This document shows, one piece after another, positions 37,469 through 48,005 of a stretch of DNA of 64,000 nt; position 1 is the first letter of the stretch, and each line of letters opens with the position of its first letter. Origin of the DNA: Dermanyssus gallinae (taxonomy: Eukaryota > Arthropoda > Arachnida > Mesostigmata > Dermanyssidae); contig QVRM01003999.1 of the NCBI GenBank assembly GCA_003439945.1, positions 333,792 through 397,791 of the forward strand, in the 5' to 3' direction. The notes below the pieces were generated by a model that saw nothing but the letters and a program-made list of their open reading frames with translations, was not told where the DNA came from and made no database searches. A program made the position numbers and the translations under genes.

Positions 37469-37797
37469 GCAATAAAGTCGAGCGTCTGGAGAGGTCCAGA
37501 CTACAGAAATCAGTACATAACTCAAAAATATTTTGTGAGAAAACTTGACGAAGTGTTCACAGAGTGTAGGTGCAGACTTTATGTGAATTCTTGCTACCTG
37601 TACTACTACTTCAACGATGCTCCGACGCTATGTAAAAGAAGACGATGATGCTTACCAATCGACTGTTATTGTTACGGCCTGTGCGTTAGCGGCTCAACCC
37701 GTATTCAGGGTATCTCGATTCGACACAGCTGCGGTTCTATATAAGTAGAAGAAGAATTGTTGGTGGCGAAGGATGACTGTGGTATGTCTACGTGTGA

Positions 37798-38216
37798 ATG
37801 AATCGTTGCACGGTCGCTGCAACGCGGCACTTCGATCGTTTCCGTGGTGAGCGCCCTGATGTGAAAAATCGACCAGAGATGGGTTGGCTCTCTGCTGTGC
37901 TGACGAATAAAATAGTTCCTCTCGAAGCCTGTAAAACACATTTATCTGTCGACAAGATTGCACGCATGGTAGAGTCATCGTATAGATCAGTTCATTTGCA
38001 CTTAATCACTACCCGTGCTGATATATGGGTGCCCTATATTCGAGCATGACAACACCAGTCAGCATCGACCTGCTGCAAGCTCCTGGAATTCTCATGGAGT
38101 ACCACGCACTCCGCACCCAACTCATAATCGTGACCGCGTCTATTAAAATGTATCCTGGTTGGGTTTGTAAATATGAACATAGTACATATGAGATACAAAG
38201 TAGAATCATGGCATGA
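37798..38216 (+). pseudogene. mariner-type transposase, N-terminal half
   Basis: Third mariner-type relic. HFDRFRGERPDVKNRPEMG corresponds to the linker between the two helix-turn-helix motifs. LSVDKIARMVESSYRSVHLH corresponds to the second helix-turn-helix. A WVP-like site (IWVPY) follows near 38025. After a frameshift near 38040 come IIVTASIKM and GWVCKYEHSTYEIQS, which look like the region around the first catalytic residue, here altered (expected TxDE). No second or third catalytic block is found downstream, so the 3' half is missing. No terminal repeats were identified. Confidence 0.68.
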
Positions 38217-39484
38217 GTATACTCGCTGGAGCTGAGAAAGCGACACGGCTTTAGTACAATTTCGTTGAAATTATACAGACCGGCATAAAAGATGACGAAA
38301 TCCGTGAGCACTGTAATGAGTGCCGAGGTGACGCCATGCACGGAGAGGTTCTTTGCAAGCCTGATAGCTGGTGATAAGTAAAATTCTCTAGAATTTAGAG
38401 GCATTACTTGAAAATACTCGTGCCGGAGCGCTTTCAGTGCGGCTGTTTGCAGCAAAATTGTAGCGCTCTACAAGTTCATCGATAAATAATACTGAACCCG
38501 CAAACACTAGTCTGTTGCGCGAATTCAACGAATGGCCAACTACTCGCTGTCGAAAAACTGGCTGCCCCAACCCGGCATTCATAAATGCGAAGCGTTAAAA
38601 TGTTTTTATGTCACTTGAATACCACTTTGAGCTTGAATAATCATGTCATGGCCGTTTGAACATACAGCTGTATTGGGTTTCTGCTACCGGCTGTCCTGAG
38701 AAACGCTTTTCTGTCACGATCAGTTACGTGTTGTGAAAAAGGTGTACTTCAAGATGGTCAAATTACTCTGAGGTAGCACAAGCTTTCTACGACCTACACT
38801 CGAGTCGAGAAATCGCAGTTTATATGCGCGAGCTCGTTGCTTCCCCGTACACTAAAACTTTACAGTCTTTGTTTTTAATACATAACCAATGAGGCTCTTG
38901 TGTGATGAGGTAGGGTTCTCATTGGCTTTGTGTAGTCTTAAAACTTTCGATAGTGTTTTCGTGTGATTGAGGAAATCGATACCAGAGGTGAGTCTTATGA
39001 CGATTGTTGGAGGGCTCTTAGTAGAACCTGCCTCAACACAGAGCATTCTCTAACATACCAACGCGGAGGGCGCCGCATATTTGGTGGTAGTTTCGGAGCT
39101 GATTTTTCAGAAAGACGCCAATCACCTCAGCTATGACCTCATTAAAGGAGCTGTGTCACAGTCATTTAGAGCTAATTCGAGCAGGCAACGAAATAACCAT
39201 GTTGTTATCCAGACGCTTCCCCACGCCGGTGCGTCATTTAATAGTTCTAATCGATTTGATAGCTAGCCTGATAACCAGGGGATATATGTTTCTCAATCCC
39301 CTTCAGTAAAACACGGAAAGCCGGCCCTTTATATGTCAAACTCCGATATCAATATTGTTCAGCTCACCTAAAAGTGTATGAGGGCAGAAAGCGTCGAGCG
39401 CTTGGAATACCGTTTTGTACCGTACATAGTATATACATTTCTGAACTTGCTTCAAGAAGAAAGATCCAGTGAAGTGAATCCCAA

Positions 39485-39486
<2 letters not shown>

Positions 39487-39529
<43 letters not shown>
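39487..39529. repeat. (AT)n microsatellite
   Basis: Pure AT dinucleotides, about 43 bp. Confidence 0.96.
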
Positions 39530-39530
<1 letters not shown>

Positions 39531-40035
39531 CCGTGCAATTAAAAAGCTGAAAATTGCAATCTGGGCTAATTAAGTGGCGGTTGTAAAGAGCGTAAACCCT
39601 AGATAAGTCTTACCACATCACCCCCATTTTCGTTTGCTACTACATACATAATTGACGCTCCGCTTCATGAGGAACTCAAATCCCACAACATCTAGCCGCT
39701 TTGAGTAAACGGCCTTGAGGGCCTTTAACACATTCCGCGTTGGTGGGATAAATGTTTCCTTAACTAACGGGTGAACTACATTTTTTAAGAGAGCTGTATT
39801 TGCGCACGTTGTTTATTTTGGTTGTGATTACCGCAAGTTCCAACTAGATGACGTCGTAGGACACATATAAGCAAGGTAGAATTTCAACCACGCCGTCCTA
39901 TATATATATATATATATATATATCATCGGCAAACGTGAAGAAAGTAAATGTCTGATGCAATACCAACCTGGACGGAACGTAAGAATATTTTAGGCAGAAG
40001 CATCTGACGAGTGTTTCAACTCGATCTGGGTAGAA

Positions 40036-40084
40036 AACAAACTTTACAAATTTCAGCAGAAGCCTGAAATTTGTAAAGTTTGTT
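40036..40084. repeat. Perfect hairpin, 21-bp arms
   Basis: The arms at 40036-40056 and 40064-40084 are exact reverse complements (left arm starts AACAAACTTTACAAA), around a 7-nt loop CAGAAGC. It is AT-rich, with no precursor-like extension beyond the arms, so an RNA role is unproven. Confidence 0.95.
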
Positions 40085-40502
40085 TGATGAACCTACTACA
40101 AAGAAGAAAAAGTACGTTACCATAGCGTAAATGTGCACCTTATCGTGCTGCATGGTGGTAAACTTACTTTCCAACAAGATGATATGCTTTCCCACCGAGT
40201 GCAAACTCAACGGCGGCGCGGCGACAACATGCAAATGTACATTTCCTCAGGACAATGGCTCCCACGCTCGACTGGCCTCAATGCAAACGTAAACTAGTTT
40301 CAAAGGTCTTAAGTCAGCTAGGGGGGAGACAATTGTTTACACCCCGGTATGAGTTAAATAAAATGTGGTTACCTTGTATGCATTCGAAGTCAGCCATTCA
40401 GAGCGAGCGGGAGAAACTTCCGGAGAGCGTCATATATCATGCTATTCACTCCGACATTCAGCTTGTCTAATTTAGCTACGTGTGAGCATCAGCTTTGGAG
40501 TG

Positions 40503-40580
40503 GCCGGTCTAAGACTTGAACCCATGACCTCCGAAATGCAAGGCGCAATGGCTTTCCCATTGAGGCACCTTGCTGCTCGG
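40503..40580 (-). repeat. tRNA-derived SINE-like copy
   Basis: On the minus strand an A-box-like TGCCTCAATGGGA (plus 40555-40567) and a B-box-like GGGTTCAAGTCTT (plus 40511-40523) have the spacing of an ordinary tRNA, with GCGCCTTGCATTTCGGAGG between. The TTGCATTTC segment resembles a tRNA-Ala(TGC) anticodon loop. The acceptor stem does not pair, so it is a SINE head or tRNA pseudogene. No target duplication was found. Confidence 0.55.
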
Positions 40581-41046
40581 TCATTACTTGTACTATCAGC
40601 GCACTGACAGCGCAACATTGACAGCTGCGTCAATGTCGTGTCTAGGCTCGAACAAAACGACGTAGCGCGGTAGCGTAAGCAGCTTAATGTTCGACGACTT
40701 TGGTCAGACCCTCGGGTCTTCGTTCATAGTACCGAAGTTGCGTCGAGCCGATCAGAGGCCATTACTGTAATGACTGGGTTACCGCCTTAACTGTTCTTTT
40801 TTTTTACTGTCGTGCATACCCTTCTACGTGCACACAGCCATGGCAACACGTAGTTAGATTGCAAAGTTTGCGTCGACTGAACAACGAGGCAGGACACCCG
40901 TGGCTGCTGCATCTACTATCCACACGAGGGATCGTAAGGTTTGAAAGACACGGAAGCGCTCGGCAGGGCAGAAGCCAAGAGAGTCTAAGAGCGGGACCTC
41001 AGTGTTTGGCACTCATCGTTTTTATGTGGCCTTTGCTTGGCCAAAT

Positions 41047-41275
41047 AGCACAACAACAACAACGACAACGACGATAACAACAACAATTACAACGGAACAG
41101 CCAATAGCAACAGCAACAACAACAACAACAACAACAATTGCAACGGAAACAGCCAATAGCAACGGAGCAACCATTAACAACTACAACAACAATAGAAAAC
41201 AAAACACAAGAACAATAACAGCAGTAAATCAATAGCAATAAAAAGCAACAGAAGCAACAACAACAACAACAATCA
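41047..41275. repeat. (CAA)n/(CAG)n-rich block
   Basis: Imperfect CAA, CAG and ACG triplets. The Thr- and Cys-rich frames crossing it are repeat translations. Within it, GCCAATAGCAAC is repeated at about 41100 and 41151. Confidence 0.9.
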
Positions 41276-41769
41276 TCTATCTAAGCGAAATAACGACCTT
41301 ATTGGCTTGGCGAGTGGTTTGCGGCCCGTACGGCTACGAAGTCAACGCCAAAAATGACTTAGCTCGCAAATTATCGCCTGCCAGTTCTTCGTTCCATTTT
41401 TTTTTCTGCTAAAGATGACAGTGTTCACCAAACGCGCCCAGAAGCGCACCAACATGCTGAACTTAAAGGTTAAAGAGGGTTGTCAATAGACTACCTGTAT
41501 CAAACGAAATCGGACCTTCATAAAGCAAGGCTTCTATCCGGATCTCATAAATGTGCAATTTAGACATCCACGTTGTTCCAAGACGGTTGTGAAAGATGAG
41601 AATACAATTTTTGAGTAAACGCGGCGTTCTGGCATTTAGTTGTGTTATGCACCCACTGCTAAGTAGGCGCCGTTACATTAAACAATGCCTTTGACACTAA
41701 TAGACTGATACAATCGTGGAACAGGAGACAAAGCGCTAGACTAACGGGATATAACAAAAGCCTAAACTA

Positions 41770-41770
41770 A

Positions 41771-41845
<75 letters not shown>
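41770..41845. repeat. (AT)n microsatellite, ~76 bp
   Basis: AT dinucleotides with a single GT interruption near 41796. Confidence 0.97.
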
Positions 41846-41848
<3 letters not shown>

Positions 41849-42489
41849 AAAATCATTATCTGTTTTTAATTTTAATACAGATATAATGTTTGTTGAATTT
41901 CTAGTGAATGACAATATCGATGGGGTGATAGCCTTTTTGGTGTTTACAAGCTGTAGGCGGGTCTAATTTTTAAGCACTTTTTTTTACATACACAGGGGCC
42001 TGTGCTGATAAAGGTGTAAATCAGGTAGAAAACGGAACCAATAGTTCGTGTCCCTATTGAGCAGAAATTGCACATAATGCTGACAGGTCACTAGCGATTA
42101 TATCCACCGTTACACAAGAACAGACCCACATGTGGAGATGCTAAACCATCAGGCGTAAGCAATTTTTATGCATCTTCACACTTATGTCGGCTAATACAAT
42201 ACAGTACAAGAATTGGTGTATTCGCAGAGCTGCATTTTCACGATGCTCAAACTCTCGTAAAATGAAGTAAGACCAGTGTCTCAGTGTACACACAAATATT
42301 TATTTACACACGTAGTTTACATATAATACACTCATTTGTACACACACAGTTCATACGTTTAGATAAGTTTACACAATTGCACTAATTCCTATATTGTCAT
42401 ATATTTATATTTACATATTTGTTATAACGTATTTTGGTCACATGGCGCTTAACCACCCTCGTAGATTCTCTTACAGAAGATCCAATTTC

Positions 42490-42800
42490 TCAAGGAAGAG
42501 AGATCCAAATAGAGGACTGGCGGTAAGCAGGAGACTCTCTGCTAATTTGATTAAACACGAAGGGTGCTACAGACGTGGTCGTCGGAAGGTTAGAGCGGCT
42601 GACCATTGCGGTGAGTAGGAAGGAGATTTCCGATGGAATCTTACCCCTCATAATTTTAAACGCAAGCAGGCCAGCACGCACTTAGTCCATTTCATTAATC
42701 GAAAGCAGTTCAGACGCGGCAAACACGTCAGCTACCAAATATCTACGACTTCTGCCAAACAATTTTCAATGGGACCGTCTTCTCTGGACGGCAAATTTGT
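42490..42800 (-). pseudogene. Non-LTR retrotransposon C-terminus (relic)
   Basis: On the minus strand, SRRYLVADVFAASELLSINEM, a stop, then VRAGLLAFKIMRGKIPSEI, and finally QISRESPAYRQSSIWISLP. This order (an R-rich start, a leucine-rich 'LLAFKI' helix, a short R/S-rich stretch and a terminal W-x-x-LP) is typical of the very end of CR1/Jockey-like reverse transcriptase proteins. Only this tail is present and a stop interrupts it. It may belong with the CR1-like element at 47.4-49.4 kb, but the orientations differ. Confidence 0.5.
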
Positions 42801-43363
42801 TTCATTTCAGTAACTCCTCATTGAGCTCAAAATTTTCATTCATACACATTTCAGTAAATTAACAAATAAGGGCACTTTGCAGAAAAAAAAAGCTGTCGCC
42901 CGTGTCTGCTGAGAGCATCGTTCTGGATGACTTTGGACTCGACGAGATATTCCCATAAAGCCTCCCCCCAAACGGGAAATAGCAGAGACACATCTGTAAC
43001 TGCGGCTTAGACATGTGGCCATCAACGATACATTCGCACAGACTTTGCGATCAGCGGGGCCTCCCTGCCTTCAAGAACCAACAGGACTTCTCAGATGGCG
43101 GCGCCGATATGACGAGCTATCCTTAGTTTCTCTCGAGAAGAGTCGAAGTATCTGATTTTGAGTTTGGTGACTGGCTCCCTCGCACCTTCAGTTGTCGGTT
43201 ACGGAACGTGCCGTCCTGGCCAAGCGGCTACCCCCATCAAACAAAACAAATTGTGCAAATGCTCTGAACTCCTACATGCATGCGCAATTTCGTTTCTCTA
43301 GCGTTCGAGACACTAAGAAGGCCAATTGAAATTTTGGAAACATACAAATAGCTTGGCGGAACC

Positions 43364-43520
43364 TGATTATTACTAGCACAAAACGAACAGCGTATTGCGA
43401 CTGTAACAGCATTCACCGACGATAGGGTAATATATCGTCCGTTAGTTCAGCGTCCCACCCACCGACTTCAATCATACCCTCTCGGCGGGGATACGCGTGC
43501 CACTTCTCTGCCGCGAACAA
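43364..43520 (-). repeat. Candidate Gypsy LTR (left copy, decayed)
   Basis: Begins TGATTATTACTAGCAC and can be aligned with 44682-44780 over about 100 bp. Shared landmarks are AACAGCGTA, CGACGATAG, TATCG and CGTCCCA. Identity is about two thirds by eye. The outer limit is uncertain. In the orientation of the pol relic this would be the 3' LTR. Confidence 0.4.
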
Positions 43521-43589
43521 GCGCACGCTTCCCTCTTTCCCGTTGAGTATTCTCTCTGGGTTTTATTGACTGAGTATAGGGCATACGCC

Positions 43590-44520
43590 TATTGCTTGCT
43601 CTACCTCCCCCCTTTTCGGAAGCATCATTGCCGCTAGGCCGTAAGTCACCTCTAGGTTCTCCTGACCCGGATCGGAAACGACGCCAAAGGGGCCCGCCGT
43701 TCTCGCGCTGTTCTCTGCTTCAGTATTTGGAACGCTTGCTGTTGTTCCGTCCCCCGCACAAACTTCTCGCTATTCCTTTCATATAGAAACTAGTTGTCCC
43801 AGTATCGACCTAACCTGTGCTATATTGGCCGGCTTCGCCAACTCCCTTATGGCCCTCAAATTGTCCTCGCACGGCCAGGATTTCCCTCTGGAGGGTCGAG
43901 GGCGCAACTCACAAGTCTGTGTATTCTGTCGCGCTCTCAGCACGCACTTACTCTGGCTAGTACCCGACGGAGCCGTTTGTCATGCTCTTCCATCAAAGCT
44001 GCGGACACCAATATCTAGTTTGTCGTCCCGGTAAACTGGCCCTCCCTTCAGGCCCTCAAGCGTTGCTTGCTGCCTTCTCTGGAATTCTGCCGGTGTTGAT
44101 ACTAGTCTAAAGCACACATGTGTATACCTAAGCACTCTTCATGATGTTATGAACGTTGTCAAATCTTTTGATTTCTCTGCTAAATCTACTTGGTGGTACG
44201 CGGAGTTGCATCCAGCTTGGAAAACGACGCCCCCACAACGCTCCGACAGTCTCTCCCTTGGTGAGGAGACTGTTAGGAGGGAATTGGAAGGCTTCAGTTT
44301 CAGTCTTACTTGGTGTTGGCATGTCGGGCACTATAGTCCCGCTAGCCTGTCTTAAATGCACATAGATTCTCACACGCCCGTCTTCCTTTATCGCTACTAC
44401 CATACCCAAAATCCACTCTAATGACTCTACTGGCTCAATTACACCCGCCTGCCGTAACTCTTGTAACTCCTCCTCCAACGATCCTCTCCACTGGCCAGGC
44501 CGTTAGAGATTAGGTAGCTA
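43590..44520 (-). pseudogene. Ty3/Gypsy LTR retrotransposon pol relic (reverse transcriptase)
   Basis: Read on the minus strand in order: EEELQELRQAGVIEPVES and VVAIKEDGRVRIYVHLRQ (44.35-44.48 kb), the first reverse transcriptase block. A degraded palm follows. A YRDD box lies at plus 44022-44036 (YVDD expected), then a 7-bp insertion and ILVSAALMEEHDKRLRRV. The connection is ELAKPANIAQVRSILG (about 43805-43850), and EKFVRGTEQQQAFQILKQR (about 43705-43770) is the tether before RNase H. Stops and shifts are frequent. Gag, protease and integrase are not seen. This is an ancient, inactive copy, flanked by the two candidate LTRs. Confidence 0.75.
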
Positions 44521-44681
44521 GAAGGCTCCGGCTTCCTACAATCTATTAGCATCGCCAACCGCTCCAGTTCATCTCTACTCAAGATCGACTTCCCCTTTGG
44601 TTACCACAGGCACCTACTAGAGCCCTACTTTCCCGCCGCCACACTGCGTCAACTGCGCTATCGTTGTAGTCTGGTGTTTGG

Positions 44682-44880
44682 TGATTATTACTATTAGCAC
44701 GATACACACAGCGTACTTCGGCCGTATTAAACAATCATCGACGCTAGAGTGATTTATCGCATTTATTTTATCGTCCCATTGACCGGTGTCACCGGTGTCT
44801 CGACCGAGGCCGAGTATCATCTTTTGGTGGGATCGCACGACCATCTCTACATCGTCATCATCTTCTCGCTACCGTGCGCT
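44682..44880 (-). repeat. Candidate Gypsy LTR (right copy, decayed)
   Basis: Begins TGATTATTACTATTAGCAC. It aligns with the left copy for about 100 bp and more loosely beyond. It ends near an (AT)n and (GA)n tract at 44883-44923. In element orientation it would be the 5' LTR. No clear primer-binding site was found next to it. Confidence 0.4.
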
Positions 44881-44882
44881 TG

Positions 44883-44922
<40 letters not shown>

Positions 44923-44923
44923 A
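44883..44923. repeat. (AT)n(GA)n microsatellite
   Basis: About 24 bp of AT dinucleotides run into about 18 bp of GA. Confidence 0.95.
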
Positions 44924-46619
44924 GAAAGATAGATACATATAAAGAACGAGAGCAGGTTCTACAGTTAGCTGTTGTTGTTACTCAGTGAGAACAGGTAAGA
45001 ATACAGAGTGTCGGTTAGTCGATCGATCGTATTTGGTCGATTTGCTCGATCCGCCTAGCCTGTATGTGTCGATTGGTCTCGAATGGCCTTCTGCCGAGAC
45101 CGATCGCGTGGCCGTCGTACGTGGGTGTCGTTTGTCCACCGCGGCGACTGCCAACAGCCATCAGTGTCACCGTAAGAACCGTAACGCCTGCTCCGCCGAG
45201 TGACCCTCGTGGGGCGTCGGCTGGGACGTGTCTGCGTGCGTATTGAGGTTGGACAGTCGATGTCGGAGAACTTTTGGGCTTCGGAGCTTTTGGCGCCCAA
45301 GTTGCGAATTGACTACTGACTACTGAATTGCACGAGCCTTCATCATCGTTTACTCATTGCTTCGCTGGCTCGCTGCCGGCACCTGCTGGAAACCTCGCCT
45401 CGATCGATTGACCGCCTCGGCCGATGGAAAGCACGCCCTCCCGCCCCTCAAACCAAAACCAATAGCCGAGGGTCAAGGGAGGTTCTGGTAATGGTCGTCA
45501 TCCACACCTAGGTGAGGTAAGGTGAGGCTGAATGCTACGCTGCTACTGCTGTTTCTATTAGCTGGATTATTATGGCGCCCATCTTTCTATAATTACAGGT
45601 AGAAATGAGGATATGACCAACAGTGTTTCAGTCTGCCGATGTTGTCATTGAACGATGTCATCAATGGTACCGGCCGCCATTGTCAACATTGTCGACAACA
45701 CCTGTACGCACTCTCGCACCCACCCTGTCAGTGGTGGCCTGGTGTATTTGTTTTAAAAATCCACCACAAGCATACTCGGAATTCGATCTAGTGTTGCTAT
45801 CCTGTAGCCATGCCAGAATCCGAAGTCGTTTTTTTCTCAATGCCGCTCTAGGCCTCACAATAGCTCTATGTAGCCGAGTATGCTAACAAAAATATTGTAT
45901 CGGTAGTTATGCTCAAAACAGCCGGTAATTACTCGTCCCGTTGTGATTTGAGTAAGGGCTGTTGACAACTAGGCTGTGGGTACCCTGATTATGTAAACCG
46001 CCATTTCGAGGGCGAGTCCTCGAAAGAGACTATTATTGATCGCGCTGGTATCTCTGTGGAAGGCGTAAATGCCTGCTTTCATGGAGCATTGACTCACCCA
46101 CAGCCTTCGTTGCTTATCGTTTAAAGTTGCCAATCTTATCCAACAAGGCGCTTGTGGTAGCCTTCGAGAATATTCGATCGAAATACACTTAGCACTTTTG
46201 AAATCTATCTGCCAGCAATGGAGTTTTTTCCGACTTTACGGATCTCGGTAGTAGTAGCAGGCAGTCGTCCTCTGCGGGTCTGACGATGAACATCAGTTTC
46301 AATGACAGTAAGCGTGGTATCTACGTACACATCACCCTCTGATGGGAACAATGTATTAGTGTCGCGCACCACGGCCACCTATCAAATATCTAGACACGTT
46401 GTGCCTTAGGGAGTATGTAATCGGTAATATGGGAGATATGAATCGTACACACATTATCTGGGCTATCTGCAGCCTTCTTGTGATCTTACTAACCTAATAG
46501 TTCTTATTTTCTAAATTCTGTCTGCTGAACATTCTGTCTCATGTTATCAGTGCGGGGCACCACCAGATCTGAATCTGGGACACCGTCTGTGACCTTTTAC
46601 GAACAAACAAAGTTTGTCT
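44924..46619. other. Non-coding stretch
   Basis: No gene or transposon recognised. The GC-richer part at 45.0-45.5 kb has short open frames on both strands without domains. Confidence 0.5.
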
Positions 46620-46633
46620 CATATATGATGTGT
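46620..46633. repeat. SINE target-site duplication, left copy
   Basis: CATATATGATGTGT, identical to 46826-46839 on the other side of the SINE. Confidence 0.9.
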
Positions 46634-46825
46634 AAAGTAAAGTAAAGTTTTCGGCCTGACCCTCAGCCAAGATTTAACGGCCACGGGACTGCTTTTCGCA
46701 TTGCTTCATAGACGGAATTCCCCATAAATACAAATGCGCAGCGGTGGGGCTCGAACCCGCGCACCTATCTATGTGTCTCCTCCGGTTGCGAGGCGCAGAC
46801 GAATGCACCACGCCACCGGGCTCGA
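46634..46825 (-). mobile_element. tRNA-derived SINE with 14-bp target duplications
   Basis: A 192-bp insertion bounded by CATATATGATGTGT on both sides. On the minus strand the head carries an A box TGGCGTGGTGC (plus 46805-46815) and a perfect B box GGTTCGAGCCC (plus 46747-46757). Between them is CCTC-GCAACCG-GAGG, a 4-bp stem with a 7-nt loop like an anticodon arm. A tRNA-unrelated body follows, and the element ends in a (CTTTA)n-type tail (plus AAAGTAAAGTAAAG). This order (tRNA-like head, body, short-repeat tail, target duplication) defines a SINE mobilised by LINE machinery. Exact duplications suggest a fairly recent insertion. Confidence 0.88.
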
Positions 46826-46839
46826 CATATATGATGTGT
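46826..46839. repeat. SINE target-site duplication, right copy
   Basis: CATATATGATGTGT, identical to 46620-46633. Confidence 0.9.
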
Positions 46840-47384
46840 GCGCGTGCGTGTCATGCTACCTTTGTTCAAGAGTGATCACGATCCCGTTTCGTTATCTATC
46901 TAGATGCACGGGTAAGTGGATCTGTCAGCACGCCAACATAATTATCGGCGTGCTGATTTCGAGCAAATGGAGTCGACGGTGGACGAAGTTAACTGGAAGT
47001 TTTTTTTTCATGAAGCTGTGTTCGTTGAATATTTGCATTGTCCGCCTCACCGGTCTTCTGCACCACCTTATCGCGTGTCATGCCCCCATACCCTGTTTGT
47101 CATCTGCATTACATTCAGCCAGGTTGAAGCGCGATTTGACTTACTTCATGCAATTTGCAGAACGTCGGAGAAAGCTGCTATTCAAAGCGTTTATTCTTCG
47201 ACCATGCAAATCAGCGTCTTTGATTGCAACATGACATCGTTCTCCTGTCTTCTAACGGTAATATCCTTACAGACCCAACCTCTTAAACAGCATGAAAATG
47301 ACTGCGTGGAGAATCTCGCTCCAATTGCTAGCCATGCGCTTGTAGAAGCCCAGCTCCGGCCATTGACATCGAAAATCTTAGAAA

Positions 47385-47994
47385 CCCCTGATGGGCCTCC
47401 GCCCAGTATCTTCAAAAACTAGCGGGTGTATTGTCCATCATATTCCGTGTTATATACACGACGTTTAGTGAAGTCGAAAGTTTCACAGGCATTTCGGGCA
47501 CACCTGTTAAAGAAGGGTGAGGGTGAGAATATGACCAATTATCAACCTGTCCTTGCAGGGTGACATTATACACTTATTAATGAACAAAATTGTGGTTGAC
47601 GATCTTATTATCAAATTTCTTGCTGGCGCAAGTTGGCTTGACCTAAACTAACATGTCACAAAGAGGCGTCCCGCTACGTGAACTTTGTGGCTAGAAGTCA
47701 TGCAAAAACGAGGTATGGCCCGTGCCCCGTTAAGACTTCTACTGTGTGTACATCGATTTTTCGCGGACCTTTGACTAGGCTAGACGATGGTTAACTCCAT
47801 CCTCCAAAACGATGCTTGTTTAAGCTTAGTGAATCATCTACATTCGAACATTAACGTTATATAGTGTGTGCAATCTTTATGCGGACTATTTGAATGAAAT
47901 GATACTTGAATGAAGGTATACAGCTTGCAGCATCTACAACAGACAGCTATTGATGACGATGCTCACTCTGGCCTGGAATTGTCCGTTATCAAGT
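47385..47994 (+). pseudogene. CR1-like LINE reverse transcriptase, 5' portion (interrupted)
   Basis: Blocks across frames follow the order of a CR1/Jockey-like reverse transcriptase. ETPDGPPPSIF stands near the PDGIP site. YLQKLAGVLSIIFRVIY and the KEG/ENMTNYQPV segment follow (about 47405-47555). Then come NKIVVDDLIIKFLAGASWL (about 47584), a YIDFSRTFD block (about 47748) equivalent to the catalytic LDFxKAFD, LYADYL (about 47877) where YADD is expected, and LQHLQQTAIDD with VIKCAV (about 47928-48000). Many stops are present. The sequence is cut by a nested element at 48006 and resumes at 49128. The catalytic YADD is degraded to YADY. Confidence 0.65.
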
Positions 47995-48005
47995 GTGCTG
48001 TTCTT
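47995..48005. repeat. Nested LINE target-site duplication, left copy
   Basis: GTGCTGTTCTT, identical to 49117-49127. Confidence 0.88.

Larger units (their letters stand above)
32867..37789. other. Non-coding stretch with dense simple repeats
   Basis: No confident gene. It holds (AT)n at 33659-33695 and 37429-37463, a composite trinucleotide array at 34630-34728, CAA/CAG runs at 35072-35130, CT runs near 35693-35712, CAA runs near 36915-36965 and three copies of an 11-bp GTATATATTAC-like unit near 37110-37140. A 188-codon minus frame at 36535-37101 has a valine-rich segment coded by the CAA run and no recognisable domain. A frame at 33367-33591 contains FKARGICPLSANALLRR, weakly like a pogo/Tigger C-terminus. 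Confidence 0.5.
38230..42479. other. Non-coding stretch
   Basis: No gene is recognised. A 148-codon minus frame at 38009-38455 overlaps the mariner relic and is probably fortuitous, though it is hydrophobic. (AT)n tracts lie at 39487-39529, 39899-39923 and 41770-41845. A CAA/CAG-rich block spans about 41047-41275. A hairpin and a tRNA-like block are listed separately. Confidence 0.5.

Noticed and set aside
38009..38455. 148-codon hydrophobic minus frame
   Set aside because: About half is the antisense of the mariner relic; no homologue recognised.
46916..47422. 168-codon plus frame
   Set aside because: No domain; its end overlaps the CR1-like relic, and codon pattern is not distinctive.
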